Assembly: GCA_923172585.1 (NCBI GenBank)
Contig: OV298644.1
Location: 1,600,720-1,664,719, forward strand
Source of the DNA: Haemophilus influenzae
Lineage (GTDB): Bacteria > Pseudomonadota > Gammaproteobacteria > Enterobacterales > Pasteurellaceae
Direction of reading: 5' to 3'
Length of the DNA stretch: 64,000 nt
The position numbers were made by a program, and so were the translations under genes. Positions 11,821-23,891 of this stretch are shown here, piece after piece. Below the pieces are notes generated by a model that was not told the DNA's origin, did not search any database, and was given only the letters and a program-made list of their open reading frames with translations. How positions within the stretch are numbered: the first letter of the stretch is position 1; each line of letters starts with the position of its first letter.

Positions 11821-12546
11821 ATGACACAAGATGTAATTTCCCCAAAACTCGCTGTGGCGATTGCAAATCCAATATTTCCAGCGGTAGATAGTCTATTGCG
11901 CTCAGGTCGCCATATCAGCACGGAGCATTTAGATAATCACGCATTTTTAATGGATTTCCAAAATGAATTAGACGGATTTTATCGTCGCTATAACGTGGAA
12001 CTAATTCGTGCGCCAGAAGGATTCTTCTATCTTCGCCCGAAAGCAACGACATTAATTGCACGTTCAGTACTTTCTGAGTTGGAAATGCTTGTTGGTAAAG
12101 TGCTTTGTTATCTTTATTTAAGCCCAGAACGTTTAGCCCAACAAGGCATTTTTAGCACGCAAGAAGTGTATGATGAATTATTAAATCTTGCTGATGAAGG
12201 AAAATTATTAAAAGCAGTTAATCAGCGTTCAAGTGGTTCTGACTTAGATAAACAAAAATTGGCAGAAAAAGTGCGAGCTGCAATTGGTCGTTTACGTCGT
12301 TTAGGTATGATTCAAACCGTTGGCGAACAAAATAGTGGGAAATTTACTATTTCTGAATCTGTATTTCGTTTTGGGGCGGAAGTGCGTAGCGGAGATGATC
12401 CATTAGAGGCCCAAGCTAGACTCATTCGTGATGGGGAAGCGGCAACACCTGAATCCTTATCGTTGGAAAAACAAGCACAATTAGTGGAAAACGATACAGA
12501 AAGTGCGGATGAAATTGACGAAGAATTTGACGGAGAACAAGAATAA
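11821..12546 (+). CDS. mukE: Chromosome partition protein MukE
   Basis: A 241-residue protein (KITE subunit) with tandem winged-helix domains, including [24 protein letters not shown] and [12 protein letters not shown] segments and an acidic tail. It binds MukF and modulates MukB ATPase. Its stop codon overlaps the mukB start in TAATG, a translational-coupling arrangement. Confidence 0.95.
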   Translation: MTQDVISPKLAVAIANPIFPAVDSLLRSGRHISTEHLDNHAFLMDFQNELDGFYRRYNVELIRAPEGFFYLRPKATTLIARSVLSELEMLVGKVLCYLYLSPERLAQQGIFSTQEVYDELLNLADEGKLLKAVNQRSSGSDLDKQKLAEKVRAAIGRLRRLGMIQTVGEQNSGKFTISESVFRFGAEVRSGDDPLEAQARLIRDGEAATPESLSLEKQAQLVENDTESADEIDEEFDGEQE

Positions 12547-15500
12547 TGTCTGATGTTTTTGAATTAGAAAATGAAATCGAATTAGAGAGCGATGAAGTCA
12601 TTATGGAAAATGAAAACGTCGAAGAAATCGTTGACGCACCTATGCCTTTTAGCATGACGACAAATAATGGTGTAGAGCGTGGTAAATTCCGTTCTTTAAC
12701 CTTAATTAACTGGAATGGTTTTTTTGCCCGTACTTTCGATTTAGATGAATTAGTTACCACGCTTTCTGGTGGTAACGGTGCAGGTAAATCAACCACAATG
12801 GCTGGATTTGTGACCGCATTAATTCCTGATTTAACCCTTTTACATTTCCGTAATACAACAGAGGCTGGCTCCACAGGCGGTTCTCGCGATAAAGGTTTAC
12901 ATGGTAAATTACGCCCAGGTGTTTGTTACGCGGTATTAGATACCATTAACTCACGTCATCAACGTATTCTTGTTGGTGTGCGTCTGCAGCAAATTGCAGG
13001 TCGTGATAAAAAGGTTGATTTAAAAACGTTCTCAATTCAAGGTGTTGAATTATCTCAAAATCCGACCGCACTTTTTACTGAAACCGTGGGCGAACGTCAA
13101 GCACGTGTCCTTAATTTAAACGAACTCAAAGATAAAATTGAAAATATCGGTGCGCAATTTAAACAATATCATTCCATCACTGATTATCACGGCATGATGT
13201 TCGATTTAGGTATTATTCCGAAACGTTTACGTTCAGCATCAGACCGAAGCAAATTCTATAAACTTATCGAAGCGTCTTTATACGGCGGTATTTCTAGCGC
13301 AATCACACGCTCTTTACGTGACTATTTATTGCCAGAAAATTTAGGTGTGCGTAAAGCTTTCCAAGATATGGAAAGTGCATTACGTGAAAACCGTATGACT
13401 TTAGAAGCGATTAAGGTCACTCAATCAGATCGCGATTTATTCAAACATTTAATTACTGAAACCACCAATTATGTTGCTTCGGATTATATGCGTAATGCGA
13501 ATGAACGCCGTGGCAATATTGAGGCTGCATTAGAATCTCGTCGTGAGTGGTATAAAGCAAAAGCAGAGCAGAATTTATCCCAACATCGTTTAGTTGATTT
13601 AAGTCGAGAAGTGGCTGAATTGACAGAAAGTGAACGTACTTTAGAAGTTGATCACCAAAGTGCGGTTGATCATCTTAATTTAGTGTTAAATGCTTTACGT
13701 CACCAAGAAAAAATCACGCGCTATCAAGAAGATATTGCAGAACTTACCGAGCGTTTAGAAGAACAAAAAATGGTGGTTGAAGATGCGAATGATGCATTAG
13801 AAGAAAGCCAAGCCCAATTTGAGCAAACTGAAATTGAAATTGACGCTGTACGAGCCCAATTAGCAGATTATCAACAAGCATTAGATGCCCAGCAAACTCG
13901 CGCACTTCAATATCAACAAGCTATTGCTGCTCTTGAAAAAGCGAAAACATTATGTGGTTTAGCGGATTTAAGTGTTAAAAATGTAGAAGATTATCACGCA
14001 GAATTTGAAGCCCATGCTGAAAGTTTAACGGAAACCGTACTTGAGCTTGAGCACAAAATGTCTATTTCTGAAGCGGCAAAATCTCAGTTCGATAAAGCGT
14101 ATCAATTAGTATGCAAAATTGCGGGTGAAATGCCTCGTTCTGCAGCCTGGGAAAGTGCCAAAGAATTATTACGTGAATATCCAAGCCAAAAATTGCAGGC
14201 ACAACAAACGCCACAACTTCGCACAAAATTACATGAACTTGAGCAACGTTATGCACAACAACAAAGTGCGATCAAATTACTTAATGATTTTAATCAACGT
14301 GCTAATTTAAGTTTACAAACAGCAGAAGAATTAGAGGATTATCACGCCGAACAAGAAGCGTTAATTGAAGATATTTCAGCAAGACTTTCAGAACAAGTGG
14401 AGAACCGTTCTACGCTTCGTCAAAAACGTGAAAATTTAACCGCACTTTATGATGAAAATGCACGTAAAGCGCCAGCATGGCTGACAGCTCAAGCTGCATT
14501 GGAACGTCTAGAACAACAAAGTGGCGAGACGTTTGAACATAGCCAAGATGTGATGAATTTTATGCAATCACAACTGGTGAAAGAACGTGAACTCACGATG
14601 CAACGTGATCAACTTGAACAAAAACGTTTGCATTTAGATGAACAAATTTCTCGTTTAAGTCAGCCAGATGGTTCAGAAGATCCACGCTTAAATATGCTGG
14701 CAGAACGTTTTGATGGTGTGTTGCTTTCAGAGCTTTACGATGATGTAACCATTGAAGATGCGCCTTATTTCTCCGCACTTTACGGGCCTGCGCGTCATGC
14801 TATTGTTGTGCGTGATCTCAATGCTGTGCGTGAACAACTTGCTCAATTAGAAGATTGCCCTGATGATTTGTATTTAATTGAAGGCGATCCTACCGCATTT
14901 GACGACAGCGTATTATCTGCACAAGAACTTGAGCAGGGTGTTGTCGTGCAAGTTTCAGATCGTGAATTACGCTATTCAAGATTCCCTGAAATCCCGTTAT
15001 TTGGGCGTGCAGCACGTGAAAAACGTTTAGAAGAATTACAAATTGAACGTGATGAAGTGGCAGAACAACATGCACAAATTACGTTTGATGTACAAAAATG
15101 CCAACGTTTACACGAACATTTCAGCCAATTTGTTGGGTTACATTTAGCACTGGCGTTCCAGCCAAATCCAGAAGAGTTAATGTCTGAGATTAATCGCGAA
15201 CGCAATGAAATTGATCGTGAATTAAACCAATTTAATAACGGCGAACAACAATTACGCATTCAATTAGATAATGCAAAAGAAAAACTGCAATTACTCAATA
15301 AGTTAATTCCACAACTCAATGTATTAGCTGATGAAGATTTAATTGATCGTATTGAAGAATGTCGTGAACAATTAGATATTGCAGAGCAAGATGAATATTT
15401 TATTCGTCAGCATGGCGTAACGTTGTCACAATTAGAGCCGATTGCAAATAGTTTACAAAGTGACCCAGAAAACTATGAGTGCTTAAAAGCTGATTTAACC

Positions 15501-17078
15501 CAAGCGGTTGAACGCCAAAAACAAGTACAGCAACGTGTATTTGCATTAGCTGATGTTGTACAACGTAAACAGCATTTTGGTTATGAAGATGCAGGGCAGG
15601 CAGAAACTTCTGAACTAAACGAAAAACTTCGTCAACGTTTAGAACAAATGCAAGCACAACGAGATACGCAACGTGAGCAAGTTCGTCAAAAACAAAGTCA
15701 ATTTGCTGAATATAATCGCGTATTGATTCAGTTACAAAGTTCTTACGATAGTAAATATCAGCTCTTAAATGAGTTGATTGGTGAAATTAGCGATCTTGGC
15801 GTGAGAGCTGATGATGGCGCCGAAGAACGTGCACGTATCCGTCGTGATGAATTACATCAACAACTTTCAACAAGCCGTCAGCGTCGGTCTTATGTAGAAA
15901 AACAACTGACATTAATTGAAAGCGAAGCTGACAACTTAAATCGTCTTATCCGTAAAACTGAACGTGATTACAAAACTCAACGTGAATTAGTTGTAGCAGC
16001 GAAAGTGAGTTGGTGTGTGGTTTTACGTTTATCACGTAATTCTGATATGGAAAAACGCCTCAATCGCCGAGAGCTCGCTTATTTATCTGCAGATGAATTA
16101 CGTTCAATGTCAGATAAAGCGTTAGGTGCGTTACGTACAGCAGTGGCGGATAATGAATATTTACGTGATAGCCTAAGAGTGTCTGAAGATAGTCGCAAAC
16201 CTGAAAATAAAGTGCGGTTCTTTATTGCGGTATATCAGCATCTACGTGAACGTATTCGCCAAGACATTATTAAAACGGATGATCCAATTGATGCCATTGA
16301 ACAAATGGAAATTGAGCTTTCTCGTTTAACGGCTGAATTAACTGGCCGTGAGAAAAAATTGGCGATCAGTTCTGAAAGTGTTGCAAATATTATGCGTAAA
16401 ACGATTCAGCGTGAACAAAATCGCATTCGTATGCTCAACCAAGGTTTACAAAACATTGCGTTTGGTCAGGTGAAATCTGTTCGTTTGGTAGTGAATATTC
16501 GTGATACCCATGCCATTTTGTTGGACGCACTTTCTGGTCAGCAAGATGAATATCAAGATTTATTCAACGACAACCGCATCACCTTCTCTGAAGCTATGGC
16601 GAAGCTCTATCAACGCATCAATCCACATATTGATATGGGGCAACGCACAGCGCAAACAATTGGTGAAGAATTGTTAGATTACCGTAATTATCTTGAGCTT
16701 GAAGTGGAAGTATTCCGTGGTGCTGATGGTTGGTTACGTGCAGAAAGTGGCGCGCTTTCTACTGGTGAAGCTATTGGTACAGGTATGTCAATTCTCTTAA
16801 TGGTTGTTCAAAGTTGGGAAGAAGAAAGCCGTCGAATTCGTGGTAAAGATATTGTGCCTTGTCGCTTGTTGTTCTTAGATGAAGCAGCACGTTTAGATGG
16901 TAAATCTATTTCTACCTTATTCGAACTTTGCGAACGTTTGGATATGCAGTTACTTATCGCTGCGCCAGAAAACATTAGCCCGGAAAAAGGTACAACCTAT
17001 AAACTCGTGCGTAAAATCGCAGGCAACCAAGAGCACGTACACGTTGTTGGTTTACGCGGATTCGGTGCGACAGAATAA
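12546..17078 (+). CDS. mukB: Chromosome partition protein MukB (SMC-like ATPase)
   Basis: 1510 residues. Walker A GGNGAGKS is at 75-82, long coiled coils with a central hinge follow, and the C-terminal head holds the signature region [14 protein letters not shown] and Walker [13 protein letters not shown]. The head and hinge match E. coli MukB closely. The conserved E. coli start (ERGKFRSL) is preceded here by about 43 extra acidic residues. An internal start at Met37 is possible, but the TAATG overlap with mukE favours the longer form. MukBEF condenses and segregates the chromosome. Three uptake signals lie inside the gene. Confidence 0.96.
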   Translation: MSDVFELENEIELESDEVIMENENVEEIVDAPMPFSMTTNNGVERGKFRSLTLINWNGFFARTFDLDELVTTLSGGNGAGKSTTMAGFVTALIPDLTLLHFRNTTEAGSTGGSRDKGLHGKLRPGVCYAVLDTINSRHQRILVGVRLQQIAGRDKKVDLKTFSIQGVELSQNPTALFTETVGERQARVLNLNELKDKIENIGAQFKQYHSITDYHGMMFDLGIIPKRLRSASDRSKFYKLIEASLYGGISSAITRSLRDYLLPENLGVRKAFQDMESALRENRMTLEAIKVTQSDRDLFKHLITETTNYVASDYMRNANERRGNIEAALESRREWYKAKAEQNLSQHRLVDLSREVAELTESERTLEVDHQSAVDHLNLVLNALRHQEKITRYQEDIAELTERLEEQKMVVEDANDALEESQAQFEQTEIEIDAVRAQLADYQQALDAQQTRALQYQQAIAALEKAKTLCGLADLSVKNVEDYHAEFEAHAESLTETVLELEHKMSISEAAKSQFDKAYQLVCKIAGEMPRSAAWESAKELLREYPSQKLQAQQTPQLRTKLHELEQRYAQQQSAIKLLNDFNQRANLSLQTAEELEDYHAEQEALIEDISARLSEQVENRSTLRQKRENLTALYDENARKAPAWLTAQAALERLEQQSGETFEHSQDVMNFMQSQLVKERELTMQRDQLEQKRLHLDEQISRLSQPDGSEDPRLNMLAERFDGVLLSELYDDVTIEDAPYFSALYGPARHAIVVRDLNAVREQLAQLEDCPDDLYLIEGDPTAFDDSVLSAQELEQGVVVQVSDRELRYSRFPEIPLFGRAAREKRLEELQIERDEVAEQHAQITFDVQKCQRLHEHFSQFVGLHLALAFQPNPEELMSEINRERNEIDRELNQFNNGEQQLRIQLDNAKEKLQLLNKLIPQLNVLADEDLIDRIEECREQLDIAEQDEYFIRQHGVTLSQLEPIANSLQSDPENYECLKADLTQAVERQKQVQQRVFALADVVQRKQHFGYEDAGQAETSELNEKLRQRLEQMQAQRDTQREQVRQKQSQFAEYNRVLIQLQSSYDSKYQLLNELIGEISDLGVRADDGAEERARIRRDELHQQLSTSRQRRSYVEKQLTLIESEADNLNRLIRKTERDYKTQRELVVAAKVSWCVVLRLSRNSDMEKRLNRRELAYLSADELRSMSDKALGALRTAVADNEYLRDSLRVSEDSRKPENKVRFFIAVYQHLRERIRQDIIKTDDPIDAIEQMEIELSRLTAELTGREKKLAISSESVANIMRKTIQREQNRIRMLNQGLQNIAFGQVKSVRLVVNIRDTHAILLDALSGQQDEYQDLFNDNRITFSEAMAKLYQRINPHIDMGQRTAQTIGEELLDYRNYLELEVEVFRGADGWLRAESGALSTGEAIGTGMSILLMVVQSWEEESRRIRGKDIVPCRLLFLDEAARLDGKSISTLFELCERLDMQLLIAAPENISPEKGTTYKLVRKIAGNQEHVHVVGLRGFGATE

Positions 17079-17090
17079 AAAATAGAAGGG

Positions 17091-17127
17091 AAGTGCGGTT
17101 GAAATTTTAAGATTTTTGACCGCACTT
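17091..17127 (+). terminator. Uptake-signal pair after mukB
   Basis: AAGTGCGGT (17091-17099) and ACCGCACTT (17119-17127) can form a 9-bp or longer stem with a 19-base loop. No strong T run follows, so termination may be weak; it may serve mainly as paired uptake signals. Confidence 0.5.
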
Positions 17128-17147
17128 AAGCCTTTAAGGAAGGAATA

Positions 17148-18056
17148 ATGAAAATCTTTACATCAAAAAAAAGGACAATTATCACAGCTGAAGCAGCAAA
17201 AATTTAAGCTGGAAAAGGATATTCAGCGTTATTTGAAGAAAATCTTACCTTATTAAGTGGCTATATTTTTATTCGTTCGGAATTTTCTATTAAAAATTCA
17301 CGTATTGATACCTTAGCTTTTGATCCTGAAGCTCAAGCCTTTGTCATTATTGAATATAAAAGACAACAAAATTCTAGTGTGGTTGATCAAGGGATTTCTT
17401 ATCTTAATTTGATGCTTGAATATAAAGCTGATTTTATTGTGGAATATAATGAAAAGCAAAAATTCCCACTTAAAGGAAATGATGTGGATTGGTCACAATC
17501 TAAGGTGATTTTTGTTTCACCTGCTTTTAATGATTTCCAAATTCAAGCCACGAATTTTAAAGATTTACCTATTGAATTATGGGAAGTTAATCGCTTTGAT
17601 AATGATATTATTACGCTCAATATTATTAATAAATCAAAATCAGCACCGAATATTAAAGCTGTTTCTAATGAAAAGAGAGAAGAATTCTCAATATTAAAAG
17701 AAATAAAAGTTTATCAAGAATCTGATCACTTAAGTGATAAATCAGATTTTATTCAAGAACTATACGAAGATTTTAAACAAGGCATTTTAAATTTAGATCC
17801 TGATATCGAAATTAATACCAGAAAACTTTACATTGCATTCAAAAAAGATCGAAATATTGCAGATATTCGTATCCAACAAAAGAATTTAAAAATTTGGATT
17901 AATCTTCCTTATGGAGAGTTAGACGATCCTAAAAATTTAGCAAAAAATGTATCTAATACTGGTCACTGGGGAAATGGAGATTATGAAATCACCATTGAAA
18001 GCACCCAATATCTTGAATACATTATGAGTTTAATTAAACAAGCCATTAAGGATTAA
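17148..18056 (+). pseudogene. DUF5655-type protein with two compensating frameshifts near its start
   Basis: The gene begins at ATG 17148 (after AAGGAAGGA) with MKIFTSKK, then meets TAA in frame. Moving +1 after the eight-A run (17166-17173) gives GQLSQLKQQKFKLEKDIQR; returning near 17233 (CGTTATTT, one T short) gives LFEENLTLLSGYIFIRSEFS and an open frame of about 270 codons to 18056. The middle matches the uncharacterised family of type LAFDPEAQAFVIIEYKR, which resembles a nuclease-like fold. The C-terminal DUF5655 part carries KLYIAFKKDR and GHWGNGDYEI. The intact-looking 225-codon ORF from 17379 is only its back portion. Function unknown. It lies 2 bp ahead of the permease gene. Confidence 0.7.
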
Positions 18057-18058
18057 AA

Positions 18059-18934
18059 ATGTATAATCTTATTTTTGCCATTCTTTGCAGCGTAGCAGTT
18101 TCAGTTTTGCTTAAAATTGCCCGCAAAAAAAATATCATTATTGAACAAGCTATTGCATTCAACTACATCACAGCCATCACTTTCAGTTATTTCTTACTTA
18201 AACCTGATTTTAAAGGTTTAGAGTTTACTGATTACATTGCACAAAGCGAAAATTCACCCATTTTTTTAGCACTAGGTTTATTGCTACCTAGCGTATTTAT
18301 TATTATGTCAAAAGCAGTGGAGTTTGCTGGAATTATACGTTCAGATGCAGCGCAACGTCTTTCGTTGTTTCTTCCCATTTTAGCTGCGTTTTTAATTTTT
18401 CATGAAACACTAAGCCAATCTAAAATCATTGGCGTTGTATTAGCCTTTATTGGTTTATTTTGTTTATTAACTAAGCCAACTCAAGGGCAAAGTGCGGTCA
18501 ATTTTAAAGGTGTTTTAGGATTAATCGGCGTCTGGTTTGGTTACGGCATCATTGATATTTTATTCAAGCAAGTGGCGAAAAGCGGCGGTGCATTTCCTGC
18601 AACATTGTTTATTTCCTTCTCGCTGGCAGCCTGCGTTATGTTTATCTATTTATTCTTAAAACGTGCGCAATGGACATCATCAAGTGTAATTGGCGGTATC
18701 GTTTTAGGTGTATTGAATTTCTTTAATATTTTATTCTATATAAAAGCCCATCAAAGTTTTGCTGGAAATCCAACGCTTGTTTTCGCTGGAATGAACATTG
18801 GCGTGATTTGTTTAGGCACGATAACTGGCGCATTAGTTTTTAAAGAAAAAATCAGTAAGCTAAATTGGATTGGTATTATTTTTAGTTTATCAGCTATTTT
18901 CTGCCTATATTATTTAGATAAAATTATTGCGTAA
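18059..18934 (+). CDS. DMT-superfamily (EamA-like) membrane permease
   Basis: 291 residues with about ten hydrophobic helices and an internal duplication typical of drug/metabolite transporters, such as FLPILAAFLIFHE in the first half and GALVFKEKISKLNWIGIIF in the second, both at the conserved helix 4-5 position. It starts 2 bp after the DUF5655 gene and ends 12 bp before sbcB, so the three are likely cotranscribed. Substrate unknown. Confidence 0.8.
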   Translation: MYNLIFAILCSVAVSVLLKIARKKNIIIEQAIAFNYITAITFSYFLLKPDFKGLEFTDYIAQSENSPIFLALGLLLPSVFIIMSKAVEFAGIIRSDAAQRLSLFLPILAAFLIFHETLSQSKIIGVVLAFIGLFCLLTKPTQGQSAVNFKGVLGLIGVWFGYGIIDILFKQVAKSGGAFPATLFISFSLAACVMFIYLFLKRAQWTSSSVIGGIVLGVLNFFNILFYIKAHQSFAGNPTLVFAGMNIGVICLGTITGALVFKEKISKLNWIGIIFSLSAIFCLYYLDKIIA

Positions 18935-18946
18935 AAGAGAGTAGTC

Positions 18947-20368
18947 ATGGCAAGAGATTTCAGCTTTTTTATTTACGATTATGAAAGTTTTGGTGTAAAT
19001 CCAGCAACAGATCGTCCTGCGCAATTTGCGGGTATTCGTACAGATGCCGATTTTAATATCATTGGTAAACCAATAATGTTTTATTGTAAACAAACCAACG
19101 ATTATTTACCGGCTCCTGAAGCCGTAATGGTCACAGGAATTACGCCGCAAGAATGTAATGAAAAGGGGCTTTCAGAGCCTGAATTCGCCGCAAATATCTT
19201 AGCAGAATTTTCCCAACCCAATACTTGTGTCATGGGTTATAACAATATTCGCTATGATGATGAAATGACGCGTTATACGTTTTATCGTAATCTTATTGAT
19301 CCTTATGAATACAGCTGGAAAAATGGGAATTCACGCTGGGATTTGTTAGATTTAGTACGAGCCTGTTATGCCTTGCGTCCAGAAGGGATTAATTGGGCTT
19401 ATGACGATGATGGAATGCCAAGTTTCCGCTTAGAAAAACTCACTAAAGCAAATGGTATTGAGCATGAAAATGCTCACGATGCCATGGCGGATGTATATGC
19501 AACTATTGCTATGGCGAAATTAATTAAAGAAAAACAGCCTAAATTATTCCAATATTTCTTTGAAAATCGCGGTAAAAAAGAAATCGAAAAATTAGTTGAT
19601 ACAGGCGCAATGACACCTTTAGTGCATGTTTCTGGAATGCTAGGGAATTATCGTGGAAATTGCACTTGGGTTGCACCTTTAGCTTGGCATCCGACAAATC
19701 AAAATGCACTCATTGTTTGTGATTTAACTGGCGACATCGATAATTTATTAGCCAAAAGTGCGGATGAATTACGGACAGATTTATATACCAAAAAATCTGA
19801 ATTAGAAGAAAGAGGAGTTTCATCTGTTCCGTTAAAGCTTGTGCATATCAATAAATGTCCTATTTTAGCACCAGCTAAAACTTTGTTACCAGAAACAGCA
19901 GATCGATTGGGTATTAATCGACAATTATGCTTTGATAATCTTGCAAAATTACGAGCATCTTTTGATATTCGTGAAAAAGTGGCGGATATTTTTAATGAAG
20001 AACGTCAATTTGCATCGAATGATAATGTAGAAACTGAGTTATACAATGGCTTTTTTAGCAATGCTGATAAAAATAATATGGCTATTTTACGTAGTTTACC
20101 TGCAGAAAAATTATCTGAACATGGTTTAGCTTTTGAAGATAAACGTATCCTTGAATTATTGTTCCATTATCGCGCTCGTCATTTTTATAAAACCCTCACA
20201 CGCGCTGAACAAATTAAATGGAAAAAATACCGACAGAATAAACTTGAAAAAAGTGCGGTAGAGTTTGAATCAAGTTTACAGCGTTTAGCTGAGGAACATT
20301 CAGATAATTCTGAAAAACTATCTTTGCTACAACAAGTATATGAATATGGTATAAAATTACTAGGTTAG
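18947..20368 (+). CDS. sbcB: Exodeoxyribonuclease I
   Basis: 473 residues, the ExoI length. The DnaQ-like DEDDh nuclease domain opens FFIYDYESFG (D11 and E13 as metal ligands), with later NNIRYDDEMTRYTF and HENAHDAMADV supplying the remaining acidic residues and the catalytic histidine. SH3-like and helical domains follow. It digests single-stranded DNA 3'-5' and acts in recombination and mismatch repair. A strong terminator follows. Confidence 0.95.
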   Translation: MARDFSFFIYDYESFGVNPATDRPAQFAGIRTDADFNIIGKPIMFYCKQTNDYLPAPEAVMVTGITPQECNEKGLSEPEFAANILAEFSQPNTCVMGYNNIRYDDEMTRYTFYRNLIDPYEYSWKNGNSRWDLLDLVRACYALRPEGINWAYDDDGMPSFRLEKLTKANGIEHENAHDAMADVYATIAMAKLIKEKQPKLFQYFFENRGKKEIEKLVDTGAMTPLVHVSGMLGNYRGNCTWVAPLAWHPTNQNALIVCDLTGDIDNLLAKSADELRTDLYTKKSELEERGVSSVPLKLVHINKCPILAPAKTLLPETADRLGINRQLCFDNLAKLRASFDIREKVADIFNEERQFASNDNVETELYNGFFSNADKNNMAILRSLPAEKLSEHGLAFEDKRILELLFHYRARHFYKTLTRAEQIKWKKYRQNKLEKSAVEFESSLQRLAEEHSDNSEKLSLLQQVYEYGIKLLG

Positions 20369-20391
20369 TCGATACGTTGTCACATTTTGTC

Positions 20392-20426
20392 AAAAAGCAC
20401 GTTTTAATAAAAACGTGCTTTTTTTT
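20392..20426 (+). terminator. Rho-independent terminator after sbcB
   Basis: AAAAAGCACGTTTT and AAAACGTGCTTTTTTTT form a long perfect stem around a short AATA-type loop, ending in a T run. Confidence 0.9.
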
Positions 20427-21048
20427 GTTGTTTTTGAGGGAAGAAAATATCCAAGAAATTCTCCAGATTTTACGTAGCGTAATCACATAGATTTAAGCTT
20501 ATTTCACTTTACATTTCCTTTACATTTAAATTCATCCGTTCAATAACTCTATAAAATGACGCGTTACAACGTGTTATCTAGCCTGATTTTGTCTTGTTTT
20601 GCTAGTACTTGTAACTTGTGTATAACTCTGTGATTTATTTAGTCCGTAGTTTTTGCTAACCCGATAACTAATTTCGCATAATGTATATTATGTTAAATTA
20701 TAAAAAATGCAAAGTAACTTTTTAATTATGGGTTATAAAGAGATTATTTCTCCTCTCTTAATTAGTTATACTTAATCAATTAATTTAGAGCCATACTATG
20801 ACGTTTATTTACAGTGTTCGATTCATGGGTGTGAAAGTACTGCAGCATTTAAAGATTTATGCTAAGATTTATGATTGATAAAGATTTAGGTGATTTAGCA
20901 ACTGCTACATAATCTAAATAATATAAGTTTAGATGGGTGAAAAACTACCACGCTGTGTTTTTTATGTATCTAAGCTCTCCACTAGCCCACCATTTTCGAT
21001 TTTCTGATGTGTTACTACCGTGTCAGCTAATACTTGCAACGTGTATTA
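20427..21048. other. AT-rich 620-bp gap between sbcB and phoR, no intact gene
   Basis: This stretch lies past the ends of two converging units (sbcB and phoBR). I see only short open frames. One reads YYDVYLQCSIHGCESTAAF in the region 20795-20855 and stops soon after, which may be a relic of a lost gene. No uptake-signal core, tRNA or clear promoter was found. Confidence 0.5.
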
Positions 21049-22326
21049 TCATTGAATTTCTTTATTATTTTTTGATATGACAAAGCGTTTAGGTATGATA
21101 AACGAAAAACTACTACCCTTCGTTTCAGTACTTTCAATATTTAAATGAGAATGATATTGTAATAAAGTATGCTTCACAATAGCTAGTCCTAAACCACTTC
21201 CACCAGTTAAATGGCTACGAGATTCATCAACTCTATAAAAACGTTCTGTTAAATGTGGAATATGCTGTGGTGATATGCCAACACCATTATCTATCACGTT
21301 AAATTTAATACCCTGTTCACAAGTTTCCCATTTAATTTGAATATGACACTGTTTACCAGAATGCTTAATAGCATTATAAATTAAATTTGAAACGGCACTT
21401 CTTAGTTGAGATTCATTTCCAAAAATAATGATATTAGGCTGAATAATAAACTCAATGTGATGATTATAAGTATTTAATATATCTGTATCTTTTCTTAAAG
21501 AATTTATCATGGCTGACATATCAAATGTACGAAAATCCTTATCTGAAGTTGTTTCTATTTTTGCTAAAAAATTAAATTGTTGTAATAGATGTTCCATTCG
21601 TTGGCTTTGCTCTTGCATTGCAAAAATAGCTTTTTTTTGTAGAGGGTTCTGAATATTATTATCTGCAAGAATTTCTAAGTAACCTTGTAATACGGTTAAT
21701 GGAGTACGTAGCTCGTGATTAATATTACTCAAGAATTTTTGGCGTGAATTAAGTAAATGAATCATATCTGTAATATCTCGAGCGATAACTAAAATCATAT
21801 GAGAATTATAAGCGTGCGACTGCACCTCAATATAACGTTGATTATAAGTTAATAGTACTAACGGTCGTCTTTTTTTTTGACTGAAAAAATAATGTTTAAA
21901 TTGTTCATAAAAAATAACATCAAAAATATTTTTCTGGACTTTTTTATTCCAACAAAAATCAAACATCTGTTGCGCAATTGAATTACACCAAGAAATATTA
22001 CCATTATGCTGACAGATAATAATTGCATCTGGTAAATACTTAATATTTTTATTTATTTGAGATAACAAACGTAAACTTGCACATTTTTCTTTGTAAATTT
22101 GATGACGATGGTAGGCTTCAGTTTGAGAGAATGTTCCTAATTGTAATAAAGAGAATTTATTATCTTGCTTTAAATTGAGATATTTGAGTAAACGATATTC
22201 ATTAATATGATGCCAAGCTAAAATTAATAAAAGTATTATTGCAAACCAAAGAATAAAATCAGAAGTAAATAAGGAAATAATGATTGCCAAATTTATTTCA
22301 ACAATAAAATTCAATATTTTTTTCAT
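21049..22326 (-). CDS. phoR: Phosphate-regulon sensor histidine kinase PhoR
   Basis: 425 residues. Two hydrophobic N-terminal segments (about 5-19 and 23-38), a PAS-like region (about 95-185), the phosphoacceptor motif [12 protein letters not shown] with His204, and an ATPase domain with LIYNAIKHS (N box), DNGVGIS and [13 protein letters not shown]. PhoR phosphorylates PhoB when phosphate is scarce. Its ATG overlaps the phoB stop by 4 bp, and phoB is upstream, as expected for a phoBR pair. Confidence 0.94.
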
Positions 22327-23018
22327 TGTTTATCTCGTAAATAACTAGAAAATCGATAACCAGATCCTCGAACTGTTTGGATGTAATGTTCACATTGAAA
22401 AGGGGCTAAATTACGGCGTAAACGGCGAATATAGCTATCAACAGTGCGATATTCAACTTCTAGATCATTATGCCAAATACGATTTAACAATTGTTCTCTA
22501 GAATAAACTTTTTCAGGGTGCCTCATAAAAAAATGTAACAATTTAAATTCTGTACTACTTAAATTAATTTCCTGCTGTTGGAAAAACACTCTCTGAGCAT
22601 TTTCATCAATGGAAAGTTCATCGATTTGTATAAATTGACTTTGTTGTTCATAAATTCTCCTCCATACTGCCTCAATGCGAGCTAATAAAATTTGAGGTGA
22701 AAAGGGTTTAGTGATGTAGTCATCAGCCCCTGCATTTAAACAGGCAATACAATCTTCTTCTGTACTTTTAGCTGTGAGCATAATAATGGGAATCGCAGCA
22801 TAGCTTTCTTGTTTTTTAATATACTGTATAAATTGTATACCTGAACGACCAGGGAGCATCCAATCCAATAATATTAGTTTAGGATTTTCTTTTATCTTGT
22901 TTATCGCTGTTTTGAAATCGCTCGCTTCAATCACATCATAGTATTTTTGAGATAAAAACAGTGCGATCATTTCACGGATTGCACATTCATCTTCAACTAT
23001 CAGAATTTTTCTCGTCAT
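22323..23018 (-). CDS. phoB: Phosphate-regulon response regulator PhoB
   Basis: 231 residues. The receiver domain has the acidic pocket VEDE (9-12), phosphoacceptor Asp52 in LLDWMLPG, and the conserved Lys in MLTAKS. The OmpR-type winged-helix C-terminal domain has [11 protein letters not shown] and the recognition region [15 protein letters not shown]. It binds Pho boxes such as the one ahead of pstS. It lies 96 bp downstream of pstB and directly overlaps phoR. Confidence 0.95.
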
Positions 23019-23114
23019 AATACTCCTTCATTTGATTTATGGCATAAAAGTGAAGTGAGAAATAATACATTCTCACCAAACTTTTACTTTTTAATAAGAG
23101 AGAGCTCAAAATAA

Positions 23115-23882
23115 CTACCCCATTTTACCGCGAATATAATCTTCTGTACGTTGTATCTTGGGTCTATCAAAAATTTGTTGTGTTTGACCAAATTCAACTA
23201 ATTCACCCAAATACATAAATGCCGTATAGTCGGAGCAACGTGTAGCTTGTTGCATATTATGAGTTACTATAACCACAGTATAATCTTGTTTTAACTCCGT
23301 AATGAGTTCTTCAATTTTCATAGTCGAAATAGGATCTAATGCCGAACAAGGTTCATCTAACAACAACACACTAGGTTTAATAGCAATCCCTCGAGCAATG
23401 CACAAGCGTTGCTGTTGTCCGCCAGATAAACTATCTCCGCTTTTATGTAATTTATCTTTCACTTCATTCCAAAGAGCGGCCTTAGTCAATGCCCATTCTA
23501 CTCGTTCATTCATCTTTTCTTTTGATAATTTTTCAAACAAACGAACACCGAATGCAATATTATCATAAATCGACATTGGAAATGGCGTTGGTTTTTGGAA
23601 AACCATACCAACCTTAGCACGAATCAGAGAAATATCCATCTTTGTTGTGAGTAAATTTTCACCGTCTAAATTAATTTCACCAGTAGCTTTTTGATTTGGA
23701 TATAGTTCAAACATCCGATTAAAACTCCGCAATAAAGTAGATTTACCGCAACCTGAAGGACCAATAAAGGCGGTCACTTTATTCTTAGCGATACGTAAAT
23801 TAATGTTTTTTAATGCATGAAAATCCTCATAGTAGAAATTTAGATTTTGCACAGCTATTTTGGTTTCTTGTAGACTAATCAT
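23115..23882 (-). CDS. pstB: Phosphate ABC transporter ATPase PstB
   Basis: 255 residues with Walker [11 protein letters not shown]-loop [12 protein letters not shown], signature [16 protein letters not shown], Walker [13 protein letters not shown] and the switch histidine in VTHNMQQ. It drives high-affinity phosphate import as the cytosolic subunit of PstSCAB. It follows pstA by 9 bp. No phoU gene follows it; phoB comes next. Confidence 0.97.
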   Translation of the reverse strand: MISLQETKIAVQNLNFYYEDFHALKNINLRIAKNKVTAFIGPSGCGKSTLLRSFNRMFELYPNQKATGEINLDGENLLTTKMDISLIRAKVGMVFQKPTPFPMSIYDNIAFGVRLFEKLSKEKMNERVEWALTKAALWNEVKDKLHKSGDSLSGGQQQRLCIARGIAIKPSVLLLDEPCSALDPISTMKIEELITELKQDYTVVIVTHNMQQATRCSDYTAFMYLGELVEFGQTQQIFDRPKIQRTEDYIRGKMG

Positions 23883-23891
23883 ATTGCCTCA

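Noticed and set aside
17379..18056. 225-codon ORF as a complete gene
   Set aside because: The conserved family sequence continues upstream across two frameshifts to ATG 17148.
20490..20540. Pho box in the sbcB-phoR gap (TTTACATTTCCTTTACATTT)
   Set aside because: Direct repeats are present but lack the TGTCA core and lie downstream of both genes.
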